Source of the DNA: Streptococcus oralis
GTDB lineage: Bacteria > Bacillota > Bacilli > Lactobacillales > Streptococcaceae
Reading direction: 5' to 3'
Length of the DNA stretch: 64,000 nucleotides
Assembly (NCBI RefSeq): GCF_022749195.1
Contig: NZ_CP094226.1
Span: forward strand, 522,001 to 586,000
Shown: positions 51,866 to 60,411 of the stretch, piece by piece
How the letters are laid out: each line of letters starts with the position of its first letter
How positions within the stretch are numbered: the stretch's first letter is position 1
Made by a program: the position numbers and the translations under genes
Notes under the pieces: model-generated
What the model saw: the letters and a program-made list of their open reading frames with translations, nothing else
Database searches by the model: none
Told to the model about the DNA's origin: nothing

Positions 51866-53044
51866 ATGAAACTATCCAAACGTGTACTAGAAATGGAAGA
51901 AAGCGTCACTCTAGCCAGTGATGCAAGAGCCAAAGCATTAAAAGCTCAGGGAAAGGATGTTCTTTTCTTAACCTTGGGACAGCCTGATTTTCATACTCCT
52001 GAAAACATTCAGGATGCAGCGATAGAAGCGATTCGGGATGGACGAGCTTCCTTTTATACAGTTGCTTCAGGCCTACCAGAGTTAAAAGCGGCGGTTAATA
52101 CCTATTTTGAACGCTATTATGGGTATTCTGTTGCAGCCAACGAGGTTACCTTTGCCACTGGTGCTAAGTTCTCTCTCTACACCTTCTTTATGGCTGTGGT
52201 CAATCCAGGTGATGAGGTCATCATTCCTACACCATACTGGGTCAGCTATGGAGACCAGGTCAAGATGGCAGAAGGTGTGCCAGTCTTTGTCCAGGCCAAG
52301 GAAGACAATCACTTTAAAGTAACAGTAGAGCAGCTAGAAGCAGCGCGAACAGATAAGACCAAGGTCTTGGTTCTCAATTCACCATCGAATCCGACCGGTA
52401 TGATCTACTCTCGCGAGGAACTTTTGGCTATCGGAAATTGGGCTGTTGAACATGATGTCCTTATCCTAGCAGATGATATTTACGGTCGTCTGGTTTATAA
52501 CGGGAACGAATTTGTTCCAATTTCTAGTCTGTCAGAAGCCATTCGCAAGCAAACTATTGTGATTAACGGTGTATCTAAGGCCTATGCCATGACTGGTTGG
52601 CGGGTAGGTTATGCTGTGGGAAATCCTGAAATTATTGCTGCCATGAGCAAATTGACAGGACAAACGACTTCAAATCTGACAGCAGTATCTCAGTATGCAA
52701 CGATTGAGGCGCTGACTGGACCGCAAGACTCTGTTGAAACCATGCGCCAAGCCTTTGAAGAACGTTTGAATACCATTTATCCACTCTTGTGCCAAGTGCC
52801 AGGATTTGAAGTTGTCAAGCCCCAAGGAGCCTTCTATCTTTTCCCAAATGTTAAAAAAGCGATGGAGATGAAGGGTTATACTGATGTGACAGAGTTTACA
52901 ACGGCTATTCTCGAAGAAGTCGGTCTTGCCTTGATTACAGGAGCTGGATTTGGAACACCAGAAAATGTTCGTCTCAGCTATGCCACAGACTTGGATACAT
53001 TAAAAGAAGCTATTCGCCGTTTGCATCAATTTATGGAAAAATAA
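51866..53044 (+). CDS. aspC: Aspartate aminotransferase (class I/II, PLP)
   Basis: A 392-residue class I aminotransferase forming aspartate from oxaloacetate and glutamate. PLP-binding Lys in NGVSKAYAMTGWRVGY near residue 235, NSPSNPTGM near residue 172, DDIYGRL near 204, and the terminal-domain Arg in ENVRLSYA near 374. Fits the AspB-like Ib subgroup. AAGGAGGGCAT precedes the ATG. The order ypmB-like, aspC, asnS parallels Bacillus ypmB-aspB-asnS and links aspartate supply with asparaginyl-tRNA synthesis. Confidence 0.93.
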   Translation: MKLSKRVLEMEESVTLASDARAKALKAQGKDVLFLTLGQPDFHTPENIQDAAIEAIRDGRASFYTVASGLPELKAAVNTYFERYYGYSVAANEVTFATGAKFSLYTFFMAVVNPGDEVIIPTPYWVSYGDQVKMAEGVPVFVQAKEDNHFKVTVEQLEAARTDKTKVLVLNSPSNPTGMIYSREELLAIGNWAVEHDVLILADDIYGRLVYNGNEFVPISSLSEAIRKQTIVINGVSKAYAMTGWRVGYAVGNPEIIAAMSKLTGQTTSNLTAVSQYATIEALTGPQDSVETMRQAFEERLNTIYPLLCQVPGFEVVKPQGAFYLFPNVKKAMEMKGYTDVTEFTTAILEEVGLALITGAGFGTPENVRLSYATDLDTLKEAIRRLHQFMEK

Positions 53045-53051
53045 AACTTAG

Positions 53052-53080
53052 AATCTTCGCCTTTTCAGCGAAGATTTTTT
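53052..53080 (+). terminator. aspC terminator
   Basis: AATCTTCGC-CTTTTCA-GCGAAGATT stem with T run. Confidence 0.85.
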
Positions 53081-53196
53081 GTAACGAAAATCTCGCGATT
53101 TTTCTCTAGTAGAACCTAGCTATCGCAGTCTATTTATGGTAAAATAGTGGGTAATGATGTCTTCGGACAAGTTAAACGAAAAAAGGAAGATAGATT

Positions 53197-54540
53197 ATGA
53201 CAAAACGTGTAACAATTATCGATGTAAAAGACTACGTTGGTCAAGAAGTGACCATCGGAGCCTGGGTTGCCAACAAATCTGGAAAAGGGAAAATTGCCTT
53301 CTTGCAATTGCGTGATGGAACAGCCTTCTTCCAAGGTGTAGCCTTTAAACCAAACTTTATTGAAAAGTTCGGTGAGGAAGTGGGACTAGAGAAGTTTGAT
53401 ACAATTAAACGCCTAAGCCAAGAAACTTCTGTTTATGTGACAGGAATTGTCAAAGAAGATGAGCGTTCTAAGTTTGGCTATGAGCTCGATATCACAGACA
53501 TCGAAGTGATCGGTGAATCTCAAGACTACCCAATCACTCCAAAAGAACACGGCACAGACTTCTTGATGGACAACCGTCACTTGTGGCTCCGTTCTCGTAA
53601 GCAAGTAGCGGTTATGCAAATCCGTAACGCGATTATCTATGCGACTTATGAGTTTTTCGACAAGAACGGCTTCATGAAGTTTGATAGCCCAATCCTTTCA
53701 GGAAATGCAGCAGAAGATTCAACAGAACTCTTTGAAACAGACTACTTTGGAACACCAGCCTACTTGAGCCAATCAGGTCAGCTTTACCTAGAAGCAGGGG
53801 CTATGGCTCTTGGTCGTGTCTTTGACTTTGGTCCAGTATTCCGTGCTGAAAAATCAAAAACGCGCCGTCACTTGACTGAGTTCTGGATGATGGACGCAGA
53901 GTACTCTTACTTGACACACGATGAGTCACTTGACTTGCAAGAAGCTTACGTAAAAGCCCTTCTTCAGGGCGTTTTGGATCGTGCACCTCAAGCCTTGGAA
54001 ACCTTGGAACGTGATACAGAGCTCTTGAAACGCTACATTGCAGAGCCATTCAAACGCATCACTTACGATCAAGCCATTGACCTCTTGCAAGAGCATGAAA
54101 ACGATGAAGATGCTGACTACGAGCATTTGGAACATGGCGATGACTTTGGTTCACCACACGAAACATGGATTTCAAACCACTTTGGTGTGCCAACATTTGT
54201 CATGAACTACCCAGCAGCTATCAAGGCCTTCTACATGAAACCAGTTCCTGGAAATCCAGAACGCGTACTTTGTGCAGACTTGCTTGCACCAGAAGGATAT
54301 GGAGAAATCATCGGTGGTTCTATGCGTGAGGAAGACTACGATGCCCTTGTCGCTAAGATGGATGAACTTGGTATGGATCGTACAGAGTATGAATTCTATC
54401 TTGACCTTCGTAAATACGGTACAGTTCCACACGGAGGATTTGGTATCGGTATCGAGCGTATGGTAACCTTCGCAGCTGGAACCAAACACATCCGTGAAGC
54501 CATTCCATTCCCACGTATGTTGCATCGTATCAAACCATAA
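53197..54540 (+). CDS. asnS: Asparaginyl-tRNA synthetase
   Basis: Class IIb aminoacyl-tRNA synthetase charging tRNA-Asn, 447 residues. N-terminal OB-fold anticodon-binding domain (about 10-110), motif 2 [22 protein letters not shown] near 213-234 and motif 3 [11 protein letters not shown] near 413-423 are evident. AAAAAAGGAAGATAGATT precedes the ATG; a promoter TGGTAAAATAG lies about 60 nt upstream. Strong codon bias. Followed by a terminator. Confidence 0.97.
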   Translation: MTKRVTIIDVKDYVGQEVTIGAWVANKSGKGKIAFLQLRDGTAFFQGVAFKPNFIEKFGEEVGLEKFDTIKRLSQETSVYVTGIVKEDERSKFGYELDITDIEVIGESQDYPITPKEHGTDFLMDNRHLWLRSRKQVAVMQIRNAIIYATYEFFDKNGFMKFDSPILSGNAAEDSTELFETDYFGTPAYLSQSGQLYLEAGAMALGRVFDFGPVFRAEKSKTRRHLTEFWMMDAEYSYLTHDESLDLQEAYVKALLQGVLDRAPQALETLERDTELLKRYIAEPFKRITYDQAIDLLQEHENDEDADYEHLEHGDDFGSPHETWISNHFGVPTFVMNYPAAIKAFYMKPVPGNPERVLCADLLAPEGYGEIIGGSMREEDYDALVAKMDELGMDRTEYEFYLDLRKYGTVPHGGFGIGIERMVTFAAGTKHIREAIPFPRMLHRIKP

Positions 54541-54550
54541 AATGAATCCA

Positions 54551-54571
54551 AACGCCCTTAGGGCGTTTTTT
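54551..54571 (+). terminator. asnS terminator
   Basis: AACGCCCTTAGGGCGTT with T run; compact stem. Confidence 0.88.
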
Positions 54572-54614
54572 CAAAGTAGAAGAAAGAAGAGGTGGAGAAC
54601 ATGTAAAGCACAGC

Positions 54615-54655
54615 TTAACAAGTGACAAACACAAAGATACAAATACACTTGTTAA
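54615..54655 (+). promoter_or_regulatory. 10-bp inverted repeat abutting the MFS ribosome binding site
   Basis: TTAACAAGTG (54615-54624) and CACTTGTTAA (54646-54655) are perfect inverted repeats separated by 21 nt; the right arm runs into AAAGGAG of the MFS gene. It could be an operator or an mRNA hairpin that limits ribosome access. No T run, so not a terminator. Confidence 0.5.
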
Positions 54656-54665
54656 AGGAGAAACT

Positions 54666-55871
54666 ATGTTTAAACGAAATTACCGGAAGAATATCGGTCT
54701 CATGGCTGGTGTGGAATTTTTTGCCTTTCTGGGCATTACCAGCTTTTGGATTCTATTTCTCAGTCAAAACGGGATGTCGCTTTGGCAGATTGGCTTATTG
54801 GAAAGTATTTTTCATGCCACCAGTGTCATCTGTGAAATTCCCTCAGGAATGTTAGCTGACCGCTATTCCTATAAAACCAATCTATATTTAAGTCGAATAG
54901 CTGGGATTGCCTCGTCTATTCTCATGTTAGCAGGGCAAGGTAATTTTTGGATTTACGCACTCGCTATGGTGGTGAGTGCCTTGTCTTATAATTTTGATTC
55001 GGGGACGAGTGCAGCCATGGTTTATGATTCGGCTGTGGAGGCTGGATTAAAAGAGCGCTACTTGTCTATCTCCAGTTTTATGTCAGGAGTCGCAGAAGGG
55101 ACTCGGTCTTTGGGGACCGTTTTAGCGGGATTTTTTGTCCATGGTCAATTGCACTTGACCTACTATATCATGATTGTTACTTCTATAATCGTTCTTTTCC
55201 TAACTTGGATGCTAAAAGAGCCTAGTGTTAAAGCGCAAAAATCTGAGCGTTTGACGATGAAAAAAATAATCTGGACTGTCAAAGAGGAGTTGCGGAGAAA
55301 CCCCAGTCTTTTTAGTTGGATGATTCTTTCCCAAATCATCGGGACACTGATGTGCATGTTTTATTTTTACTATCAAAATCAACTTCCTGACTTAGAAGGG
55401 TGGCAGATTTCGATGGTCATGTTGATGGGCAGTGTTTTGAATATCTGGGCAGTTTATCTAGCAAGTAAGATTGGAAAGAAGTATTCAGCCTTAAAACTCT
55501 TTCCCATTCTTGTACTCTTGACGGGAGGAACTTATTTGCTTTCCTACTTTGGTACGCCGCTGATTTATATTTTGGTTTATTTGATCAGTAACGCCTTATA
55601 TGCTCTCTTTCAGCCGATTTTTGATAATGATTTACAAAAGCGACTCCCAAGTGAGGTACGGGCAACCATGCTAAGTGTCTACTCTATGATGTTCAGCCTA
55701 AGCATGATTATCATTTTTCCTCTGACGGGATGGTTGATTGATTATCTAGGATTTGTAGTAGCCTTCCTTTACTTAGGGCTCATTTTAGTACTAGCCAGCT
55801 TTTTGCTATTTTTCATTTTGAAAGAGATGGCTGGAGCTTTGAAACTGGAAGAGGATGTTATTTCTAAGTAA
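54666..55871 (+). CDS. Major facilitator superfamily transporter
   Basis: A 401-residue integral membrane protein with about twelve predicted helices and the loop 2-3 motif EIPSGMLADRYSYKTNL (MFS signature GxLaDrxGrkxxl). AAAGGAG lies 6 nt before the ATG. The substrate is unknown; drug or small-molecule efflux is usual in this subgroup. It has no clear promoter of its own nearby, but a perfect inverted repeat touches its ribosome binding site. Stands alone between asnS and the rpsF operon. Confidence 0.85.
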   Translation: MFKRNYRKNIGLMAGVEFFAFLGITSFWILFLSQNGMSLWQIGLLESIFHATSVICEIPSGMLADRYSYKTNLYLSRIAGIASSILMLAGQGNFWIYALAMVVSALSYNFDSGTSAAMVYDSAVEAGLKERYLSISSFMSGVAEGTRSLGTVLAGFFVHGQLHLTYYIMIVTSIIVLFLTWMLKEPSVKAQKSERLTMKKIIWTVKEELRRNPSLFSWMILSQIIGTLMCMFYFYYQNQLPDLEGWQISMVMLMGSVLNIWAVYLASKIGKKYSALKLFPILVLLTGGTYLLSYFGTPLIYILVYLISNALYALFQPIFDNDLQKRLPSEVRATMLSVYSMMFSLSMIIIFPLTGWLIDYLGFVVAFLYLGLILVLASFLLFFILKEMAGALKLEEDVISK

Positions 55872-55903
55872 TAAAGTTATTTTTTCACTTTTATCTTTTT
55901 TAC

Positions 55904-55932
55904 TTGCTATCTATCAGTTTTTCTAGTATAAT
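55904..55932 (+). promoter_or_regulatory. Promoter of the rpsF-ssb-rpsR operon
   Basis: TTGCTA (55904-55909), 17-nt spacer, TATAAT (55927-55932). Confidence 0.85.
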
Positions 55933-55938
55933 GGTTTA

Positions 55939-56000
55939 TTGTGAGCGAACCTCACTTACCCCTTGCAAAGACTGGGGGTCATTAGACCAAAAGGAGGAAC
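55939..56000 (+). promoter_or_regulatory. Candidate S6:S18 leader of rpsF
   Basis: The leader has GTGAG/CTCAC and ACCCC/GGGGGT arms before AAAGGAGG. Autoregulatory leaders that bind the S6:S18 complex are known upstream of rpsF in many bacteria; the match to that motif was not tested. Confidence 0.4.
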
Positions 56001-56006
56001 ATATCA

Positions 56007-56297
56007 ATGGCTAAATACGAAATTCTTTATATCATTCGTCCAAACATTGAAGAAGAAGCGAAAAACGCTTTGGTAGCACGTTTTGACTCTATCTTGACTG
56101 ACAACGGTGCAACTGTTGTTGAATCAAAAGACTGGGAAAAACGTCGTCTTGCATACGAAATCCAAGATTTCCGTGAAGGACTTTACCACATCGTTAACGT
56201 TGAAGCAAACGACGACGCAGCTCTTAAAGAGTTTGACCGTCTTTCAAAAATCAACGCTGACATTCTTCGTCACATGATCGTCAAACTTGACGCGTAA
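56007..56297 (+). CDS. rpsF: 30S ribosomal protein S6
   Basis: A 96-residue small-subunit protein that pairs with S18 on the 16S central domain. N-terminal [22 protein letters not shown] near residue 47 and [10 protein letters not shown] near residue 60 are the family landmarks. AAAGGAGG lies about 10 nt before the ATG. First gene of rpsF-ssb-rpsR, with strong codon bias. Confidence 0.98.
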   Translation: MAKYEILYIIRPNIEEEAKNALVARFDSILTDNGATVVESKDWEKRRLAYEIQDFREGLYHIVNVEANDDAALKEFDRLSKINADILRHMIVKLDA

Positions 56298-56308
56298 GAA
56301 GGTAAATT

Positions 56309-56779
56309 ATGATTAACAATGTTGTACTTGTAGGGCGTATGACACGTGACGCTGAGTTGCGTTATACCCCATCAAATGTAGCAGTTGCGACTTTTACTCT
56401 TGCAGTAAACCGTACATTTAAGAGTCAAAATGGCGAACGTGAGGCTGATTTCATCAATGTCGTTATGTGGCGCCAACAGGCTGAAAATCTTGCTAACTGG
56501 GCTAAAAAAGGCTCTCTTATCGGGATCACAGGCCGTATCCAGACTCGTAGTTACGATAACCAGCAAGGACAACGTGTCTACGTAACAGAAGTCGTGGCTG
56601 AGAATTTCCAAATGTTGGAAAGCCGCGGAGTGCGCGAAGGACATTCAGGTGGAGCTTATTCTGCACCAACTGCTGGCCAATCAGCACCTGCAAACCCAGT
56701 ACCAGACTTTTCACGTTCTGAAAATCCATTTGCAGCAACCAATCCATTGGACATTTCAGATGATGATTTACCATTCTAA
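56309..56779 (+). CDS. ssb: Single-stranded DNA-binding protein
   Basis: A 156-residue SSB: OB-fold (about 1-105; [20 protein letters not shown] at the start), a Gly/Pro/Ser-rich linker and the acidic partner-binding tip DISDDDLPF at the C terminus. Essential in replication and repair. The place between rpsF and rpsR marks it as the housekeeping SSB, not the competence-induced one. GAAGGTAAATT precedes the ATG. Confidence 0.97.
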   Translation: MINNVVLVGRMTRDAELRYTPSNVAVATFTLAVNRTFKSQNGEREADFINVVMWRQQAENLANWAKKGSLIGITGRIQTRSYDNQQGQRVYVTEVVAENFQMLESRGVREGHSGGAYSAPTAGQSAPANPVPDFSRSENPFAATNPLDISDDDLPF

Positions 56780-56810
56780 TGGACAATTAATACTATAAAG
56801 GAGAAAAAAC

Positions 56811-57050
56811 ATGGCTCAACAACGTCGTGGCGGATTCAAACGCCGTAAAAAAGTTGATTACATCGCAGCAAACAAAATTGAATATGTTGATTACAAAGAT
56901 ACTGAGCTTCTTAGCCGTTTCGTTTCAGAACGTGGGAAAATCCTTCCTCGTCGTGTAACAGGAACTTCAGCTAAAAACCAACGTAAAGTAACAACAGCTA
57001 TCAAACGCGCTCGCGTAATGGCTTTGATGCCTTTCGTAAACGAAGATTAA
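56811..57050 (+). CDS. rpsR: 30S ribosomal protein S18
   Basis: A 79-residue protein binding with S6 to 16S rRNA. Basic N terminus [17 protein letters not shown], then [34 protein letters not shown], which is the conserved core. The Cys-containing zinc form is absent. AAAGGAGAAAAAAC precedes the ATG. Last gene of the operon, followed by an array of terminators. Confidence 0.98.
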   Translation: MAQQRRGGFKRRKKVDYIAANKIEYVDYKDTELLSRFVSERGKILPRRVTGTSAKNQRKVTTAIKRARVMALMPFVNED

Positions 57051-57052
57051 AA

Positions 57053-57099
57053 AAGAGGTCCGGGGGACCTCTTTTTCAGACTCTTACGGGTCTTTTTTT
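57053..57099 (+). terminator. rpsR terminators 1 and 2
   Basis: Hairpin AGAGGTCC-GGG-GGACCTCT with T run (57053-57075), directly followed by AGACtC-TTAC-GgGTCT with T run (57077-57099). Confidence 0.88.
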
Positions 57100-57100
57100 C

Positions 57101-57250
57101 ACGAGCCTTGAAATGAGAGAGCGAGTTGAGGTCCAGTGGACCTCTTTTTCATGAGCTCGGAAATAAGAAAGCGAATAAGACCCCGACGGGTCTTTTTTTC
57201 ACGAGCATGGAAATGAGAAGGCGAGTTCAGTCTGGGTGGACCTCTTTTTC
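57101..57250 (+). repeat. Three tandem 50-bp units, each carrying a terminator hairpin
   Basis: Units start exactly 50 nt apart at 57101, 57151 and 57201 with a linker of the type ACGAGCnnGGAAATGAGAAGG, each ending in a hairpin and T run. Unit 1 hairpin is GAGGTCC-AGT-GGACCTC, unit 2 is AGACCCC-GAC-GGGTCT, unit 3 is the imperfect CAGTCTGGGTGGACCTC. The arms differ between units but keep pairing in the first two. Confidence 0.85.
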
Positions 57251-57290
57251 AGATTTTTATAGGATTTTGTTAGAAAGGATTCCCTGTTGA

Positions 57291-57326
57291 CCTAGTAAGA
57301 TTCTTTTGTCTTACTAGGTTTTTTCT
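57291..57326 (+). terminator. Sixth terminator hairpin before the GNAT gene
   Basis: CCTAGTAAGA/TCTTACTAGG perfect 10-bp stem with 8-nt loop and T run. Confidence 0.88.
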
Positions 57327-57381
57327 TTTAATCTTTATTATCGTGCTATAATGGTAGGAGAAAGCTATAAAGGAGCAACTT

Positions 57382-57891
57382 ATGAAGACGACATGTTCAA
57401 TTAGAAAAATGCAAGAATCTGACATTAAAGATCTATCTCGAGGATTTATCAGCCAAGGTTGGCCGGGTAGAGAAGAAATTTTGGCTAGATATTTTCTTGA
57501 ACAAGAAAGTGGGGAGAGAGAAGTTTTAGTTGCAGAGGTTGAGGGTACTGTAGCGGGTTACATTACGATTTTACCCGATGCTAAGCAGGGTCCCTTTGAT
57601 GGAATGGCTCCAGAACTTTCAGATTTCAATGTCTTTGAGCCCTTTCAAAATCAAGGTATTGGAAATCTCTTGCTGGAAGAAGCAGAAAAACGAGTTGGGC
57701 TCATATCGGATAAGGTGACCCTTGGTGTTGGGCTCCATTCAGGGTATGGACCTGCCCAGAGATTGTACATCAAACGAGGCTATATTCCAGATGGGACGGG
57801 TGTTTGGTATCAGAACCATCAAACGGCCATGAATGCGGTTTGTGAAGATATCGGAGAATTAGTCTTGTATCTGTCGAAAAATTTGTTTTAA
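57382..57891 (+). CDS. GNAT-family N-acetyltransferase
   Basis: A 169-residue acetyltransferase. The acetyl-CoA-binding motif A is QNQGIGNLLLEEAEKR near residues 92-107 (Q/RxxGxG/A pattern), and YIKRGYIPDGTGVWY is the C-terminal GNAT core. Acceptor unknown. The promoter (TGCTATAATGG, about 57344-57354) and AAAGGAG precede it. It lies between the terminator array and the exopolysaccharide operon and has its own terminator, so it is probably not part of that operon. Confidence 0.85.
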   Translation: MKTTCSIRKMQESDIKDLSRGFISQGWPGREEILARYFLEQESGEREVLVAEVEGTVAGYITILPDAKQGPFDGMAPELSDFNVFEPFQNQGIGNLLLEEAEKRVGLISDKVTLGVGLHSGYGPAQRLYIKRGYIPDGTGVWYQNHQTAMNAVCEDIGELVLYLSKNLF

Positions 57892-57938
57892 GACAGATTT
57901 TATAAGGTTTAAATTTTAAATATAGCAAACAATCACAG

Positions 57939-57969
57939 TCCCTTTTTCATTCGAAAAAGGGATTTTTTT
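57939..57969 (+). terminator. GNAT gene terminator
   Basis: TCCCTTTTTC-ATTC-GAAAAAGGGA stem with T run. Confidence 0.88.
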
Positions 57970-58328
57970 GTTTGAATGAGCTTGCTCTATTCCTCAAAGT
58001 GGTAGAATATAATTGTTTGAAATTTCGATACAAAAATAAATATTGAAAAAAACATATAAGGTTTAGTTTTTTTAAAATACGGATTCTTTGAAAAGTCTTA
58101 AAATTTCCTAAAATAAGGCTTTTTGGAGGTTGTAAATAACATTGTTACAAAAAGGTTACAAATTGTTAAAATTAAATTAAATGCAATAGTATACTTTAAT
58201 AATAAATTGACATTTAGATTAATAGGCGGTAATATAATTATGATGCTCAAATTAATTGATTTGAGGAATAATTGGATATAGTGATTAATATCATGTATCA
58301 AATATTATTGTAACAAAAGGATACTATA
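57970..58328. other. AT-rich intergenic region upstream of the exopolysaccharide operon
   Basis: About 360 nt with no coding potential and markedly lower GC than its surroundings, rich in short A and T runs. It contains short repeats of GTTACAAA and the operon promoter at 58207-58235. The composition shift marks the left edge of a likely acquired segment. Confidence 0.6.
58207..58235 (+). promoter_or_regulatory. Promoter of the exopolysaccharide operon
   Basis: Consensus TTGACA (58207-58212), 17-nt spacer, TAATAT (58230-58235, overlapping TATAAT at 58233-58238), leaving a leader of about 85 nt. Confidence 0.7.
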
Positions 58329-59486
58329 ATGAAAAAACTGAAAGTGATGGTTGTTTTTGGGACACGACCGGAAGCGATTAAAATGGCCCCTTTAGTGTTG
58401 GAATTGCAAAAACATAGTGACAGTATTGAGACGATAACAGTTGTGACAGCTCAGCATCGTCAAATGCTGGACCAAGTTCTTGAAACGTTTCGCATCGAGC
58501 CACATTATGACCTGGATATTATGGGGAAGAATCAATCTCTCTTAGATATTACTGGAAAAATTTTAGAAAAGTTTGATCCAGTTGTTAAGCAAGAACTTCC
58601 AGATATAATTCTTGTTCATGGAGATACAACAACAACTTTTGCAGCAAGTTTAGTTGCTTTCTATAATCAGGTACGTATCGGCCACGTTGAAGCTGGTCTA
58701 AGGACCTTTGATAAGTATTCTCCTTTCCCAGAAGAAATGAATCGTCAGATGACTGATAACCTAGCGGATCTTTATTTTGCTCCAACTAGTGAGAGTAAAG
58801 AAAATCTCCTCAAGGAAAATCACCCTGAGTCTGCTATTGTCATTACGGGAAATACAGCCATTGATGCCTTGAAACTAACCGTTCAATCGGATTACTATCA
58901 TAAAGTTCTGGATCAATTGGACCCAGATAAGAAACTTGTATTGGTAACCATGCACCGTCGTGAAAATCAAGGTCAACCAATGAGAAATGTCTTTACAGCT
59001 TTACGTGAGATGGTCGATCTTCATCAGGAAATTGAAGTTGTCTATCCTGTTCACCTTAGCCCTGTCGTTCAAGAAGCAGCAAAAGATATCTTAGCTGGGC
59101 ACAATCGTATTCACTTGATTGAACCTCTAGATGTACTTGATTTTCATAATTTGGCTTCAAGAAGCTATTTTATCATGACTGACTCTGGCGGAGTTCAAGA
59201 AGAGGCGCCTTCTCTCGGCAAACCTGTCCTTGTCCTTCGTGACACGACGGAACGTCCAGAAGGAGTACGTGCGGGTACTTTGAAGCTAGTTGGTACGGAT
59301 CCAGTAAGTGTGAAAGAAGCGATGACAGCACTCTTAACAGATGAAACTCTTTATGGACAAATGTCTCAGGCACCAAATCCTAATGGAGATGGAAATGCAT
59401 CAGAAAGAATTGTACAAACTATTAAACATTATTTTGGTTTTGCTGAATCTGCATCAGAGTTTCAAGAAGGAGCTAGGACAAAATGA
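58329..59486 (+). CDS. wecB: UDP-N-acetylglucosamine 2-epimerase (non-hydrolysing)
   Basis: Interconverts UDP-GlcNAc and UDP-ManNAc, 385 residues, WecB/MnaA family. N-terminal VMVVFGTRPEAIKMAPLV, the HVEAGLRTFDKYSPFPEEMNR motif near residue 120 and DSGGVQEEAPSLGKPVLVLRDTTERPE near residue 287 are diagnostic. It is the first gene of the operon and would supply UDP-ManNAc (or UDP-GlcNAc by the reverse reaction) to the GT2 synthase encoded at 60404-61714. AAAGGATAC precedes the ATG. The stop codon overlaps the next ATG. Confidence 0.93.
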   Translation: MKKLKVMVVFGTRPEAIKMAPLVLELQKHSDSIETITVVTAQHRQMLDQVLETFRIEPHYDLDIMGKNQSLLDITGKILEKFDPVVKQELPDIILVHGDTTTTFAASLVAFYNQVRIGHVEAGLRTFDKYSPFPEEMNRQMTDNLADLYFAPTSESKENLLKENHPESAIVITGNTAIDALKLTVQSDYYHKVLDQLDPDKKLVLVTMHRRENQGQPMRNVFTALREMVDLHQEIEVVYPVHLSPVVQEAAKDILAGHNRIHLIEPLDVLDFHNLASRSYFIMTDSGGVQEEAPSLGKPVLVLRDTTERPEGVRAGTLKLVGTDPVSVKEAMTALLTDETLYGQMSQAPNPNGDGNASERIVQTIKHYFGFAESASEFQEGARTK

Positions 59487-60262
59487 AAAATTGGTATAGA
59501 TTTAGAAACTGGTTTCTGACTTTGCTTGGATGTGAGCTTCTTTTGTTGGTACTTTGCTTTTTCTATGCTCGAACTATTATTTTAGAGCAACTATTGTTTT
59601 TTGCCTTAGCCTTATTTTCGGTTTTAGTTTTATCTGATTTACTCCTTGCTTGGACACTTATCTTATCTTTTGGATTGGGAGTCATTGTTTTAATAGCAGG
59701 TGTAGTTTTCATCCCTAATTCTTCAGTTCTGCTTTTATTAATCAGTTTTCCAACATTGCTTGCTATTCTAATGAAGGTTCGACATTATTTATTAAAAATG
59801 GCTTCAAAGGTTCAGGATCAAGAAGATGATGCCAAATCAGATTATCATTCTATGGTAAATAAACAAAGTGAATTTGTGCTACAGTCAGTACTAATTCATT
59901 GGTCGCATGAGGACCTATTTTTTCAGATAAATCCAAGAGAATATAATCGCATGTTAGTTCGTATTCAAGAAATAATTGCTCAAAAACTAAGTTACAATGA
60001 TAAACTTTACTATCTTTCGGAGGGGAATTTTATTATATTATCTAATGATAGTCGGATTTCTTTACAGGAATTTTGTTTGAATAATATAGTGAAGGATCTA
60101 GAGGCTTTGCTTTTCCATGGGAAAAATGGAATGCAAGAGATTCAATTTCAATTAGGTTACTTAGTGGTTGACTCGCAAAATAAAAGTAAGTATCAAAATT
60201 ACTCTGATTTAGCGAGCTATTTGAAACGTCAATTAGAGACGGATATAATTGTAGAATATTAG
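59483..60262 (+). CDS. Membrane protein with degenerate GGDEF domain (PelD/PssE-like)
   Basis: A 259-residue protein: four closely spaced membrane helices (about 10-30, 33-52, 55-78, 80-97), a short charged linker, then a cytoplasmic domain from about 130. Its core YYLSEGNFIILS lines up with the GGDEF-domain stretch YRLGGDEFAILL, with S179-E180-G181-N182-F183 in place of GGDEF, and QLGYLVV followed by a helix with the spacing of the domain's SxG and ADxALY ends. The I-site RxxD position reads SYND (170-173), lacking Arg. So it should neither make c-di-GMP nor bind it by the standard I-site. By context a co-receptor or scaffold of the GT2 synthase; this is inference. Overlaps wecB by 4 nt. Confidence 0.6.
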   Translation: MKNWYRFRNWFLTLLGCELLLLVLCFFYARTIILEQLLFFALALFSVLVLSDLLLAWTLILSFGLGVIVLIAGVVFIPNSSVLLLLISFPTLLAILMKVRHYLLKMASKVQDQEDDAKSDYHSMVNKQSEFVLQSVLIHWSHEDLFFQINPREYNRMLVRIQEIIAQKLSYNDKLYYLSEGNFIILSNDSRISLQEFCLNNIVKDLEALLFHGKNGMQEIQFQLGYLVVDSQNKSKYQNYSDLASYLKRQLETDIIVEY

Positions 60263-60270
60263 GAGGGGAA

Positions 60271-60411
60271 ATGACTCTAACAGACCTATTTTTCAGAATT
60301 GCTTTGGGAGTGAGTTTCTTTTTTGGAATTTGTTTTGCCATACTATTTATTGCATATAATATTCTTTACTATCGGGTGAATAAGAATTTTAAGGCGGTGA
60401 AACATGATTAG
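60271..60411 (+). CDS. 46-residue single-helix membrane peptide in the exopolysaccharide operon
   Basis: ATG at 60271 directly follows AGGAGGGGAA, a near-perfect ribosome binding site, and the frame ends by overlapping the GT2 start (ATGATTAG). The peptide is mostly one hydrophobic helix (about residues 6-34, LFFRIALGVSFFFGICFAILFIAYNILYY, quoted in part) with a basic tail RVNKNFKAVKHD. Tiny subunits of this kind accompany synthases in PNAG (PgaD) and cellulose systems; a role as synthase partner is inferred. Confidence 0.75.
   Translation: MTLTDLFFRIALGVSFFFGICFAILFIAYNILYYRVNKNFKAVKHD

Noticed and set aside
54622..54855. Short ORF overlapping the MFS transporter start
   Set aside because: Out of frame with the MFS gene, which has the clear ribosome binding site and family sequence.
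56309..56779. Competence-induced SSB (SsbB)
   Set aside because: Position in rpsF-ssb-rpsR and the length of 156 residues mark the housekeeping SSB; no cin-box was seen.
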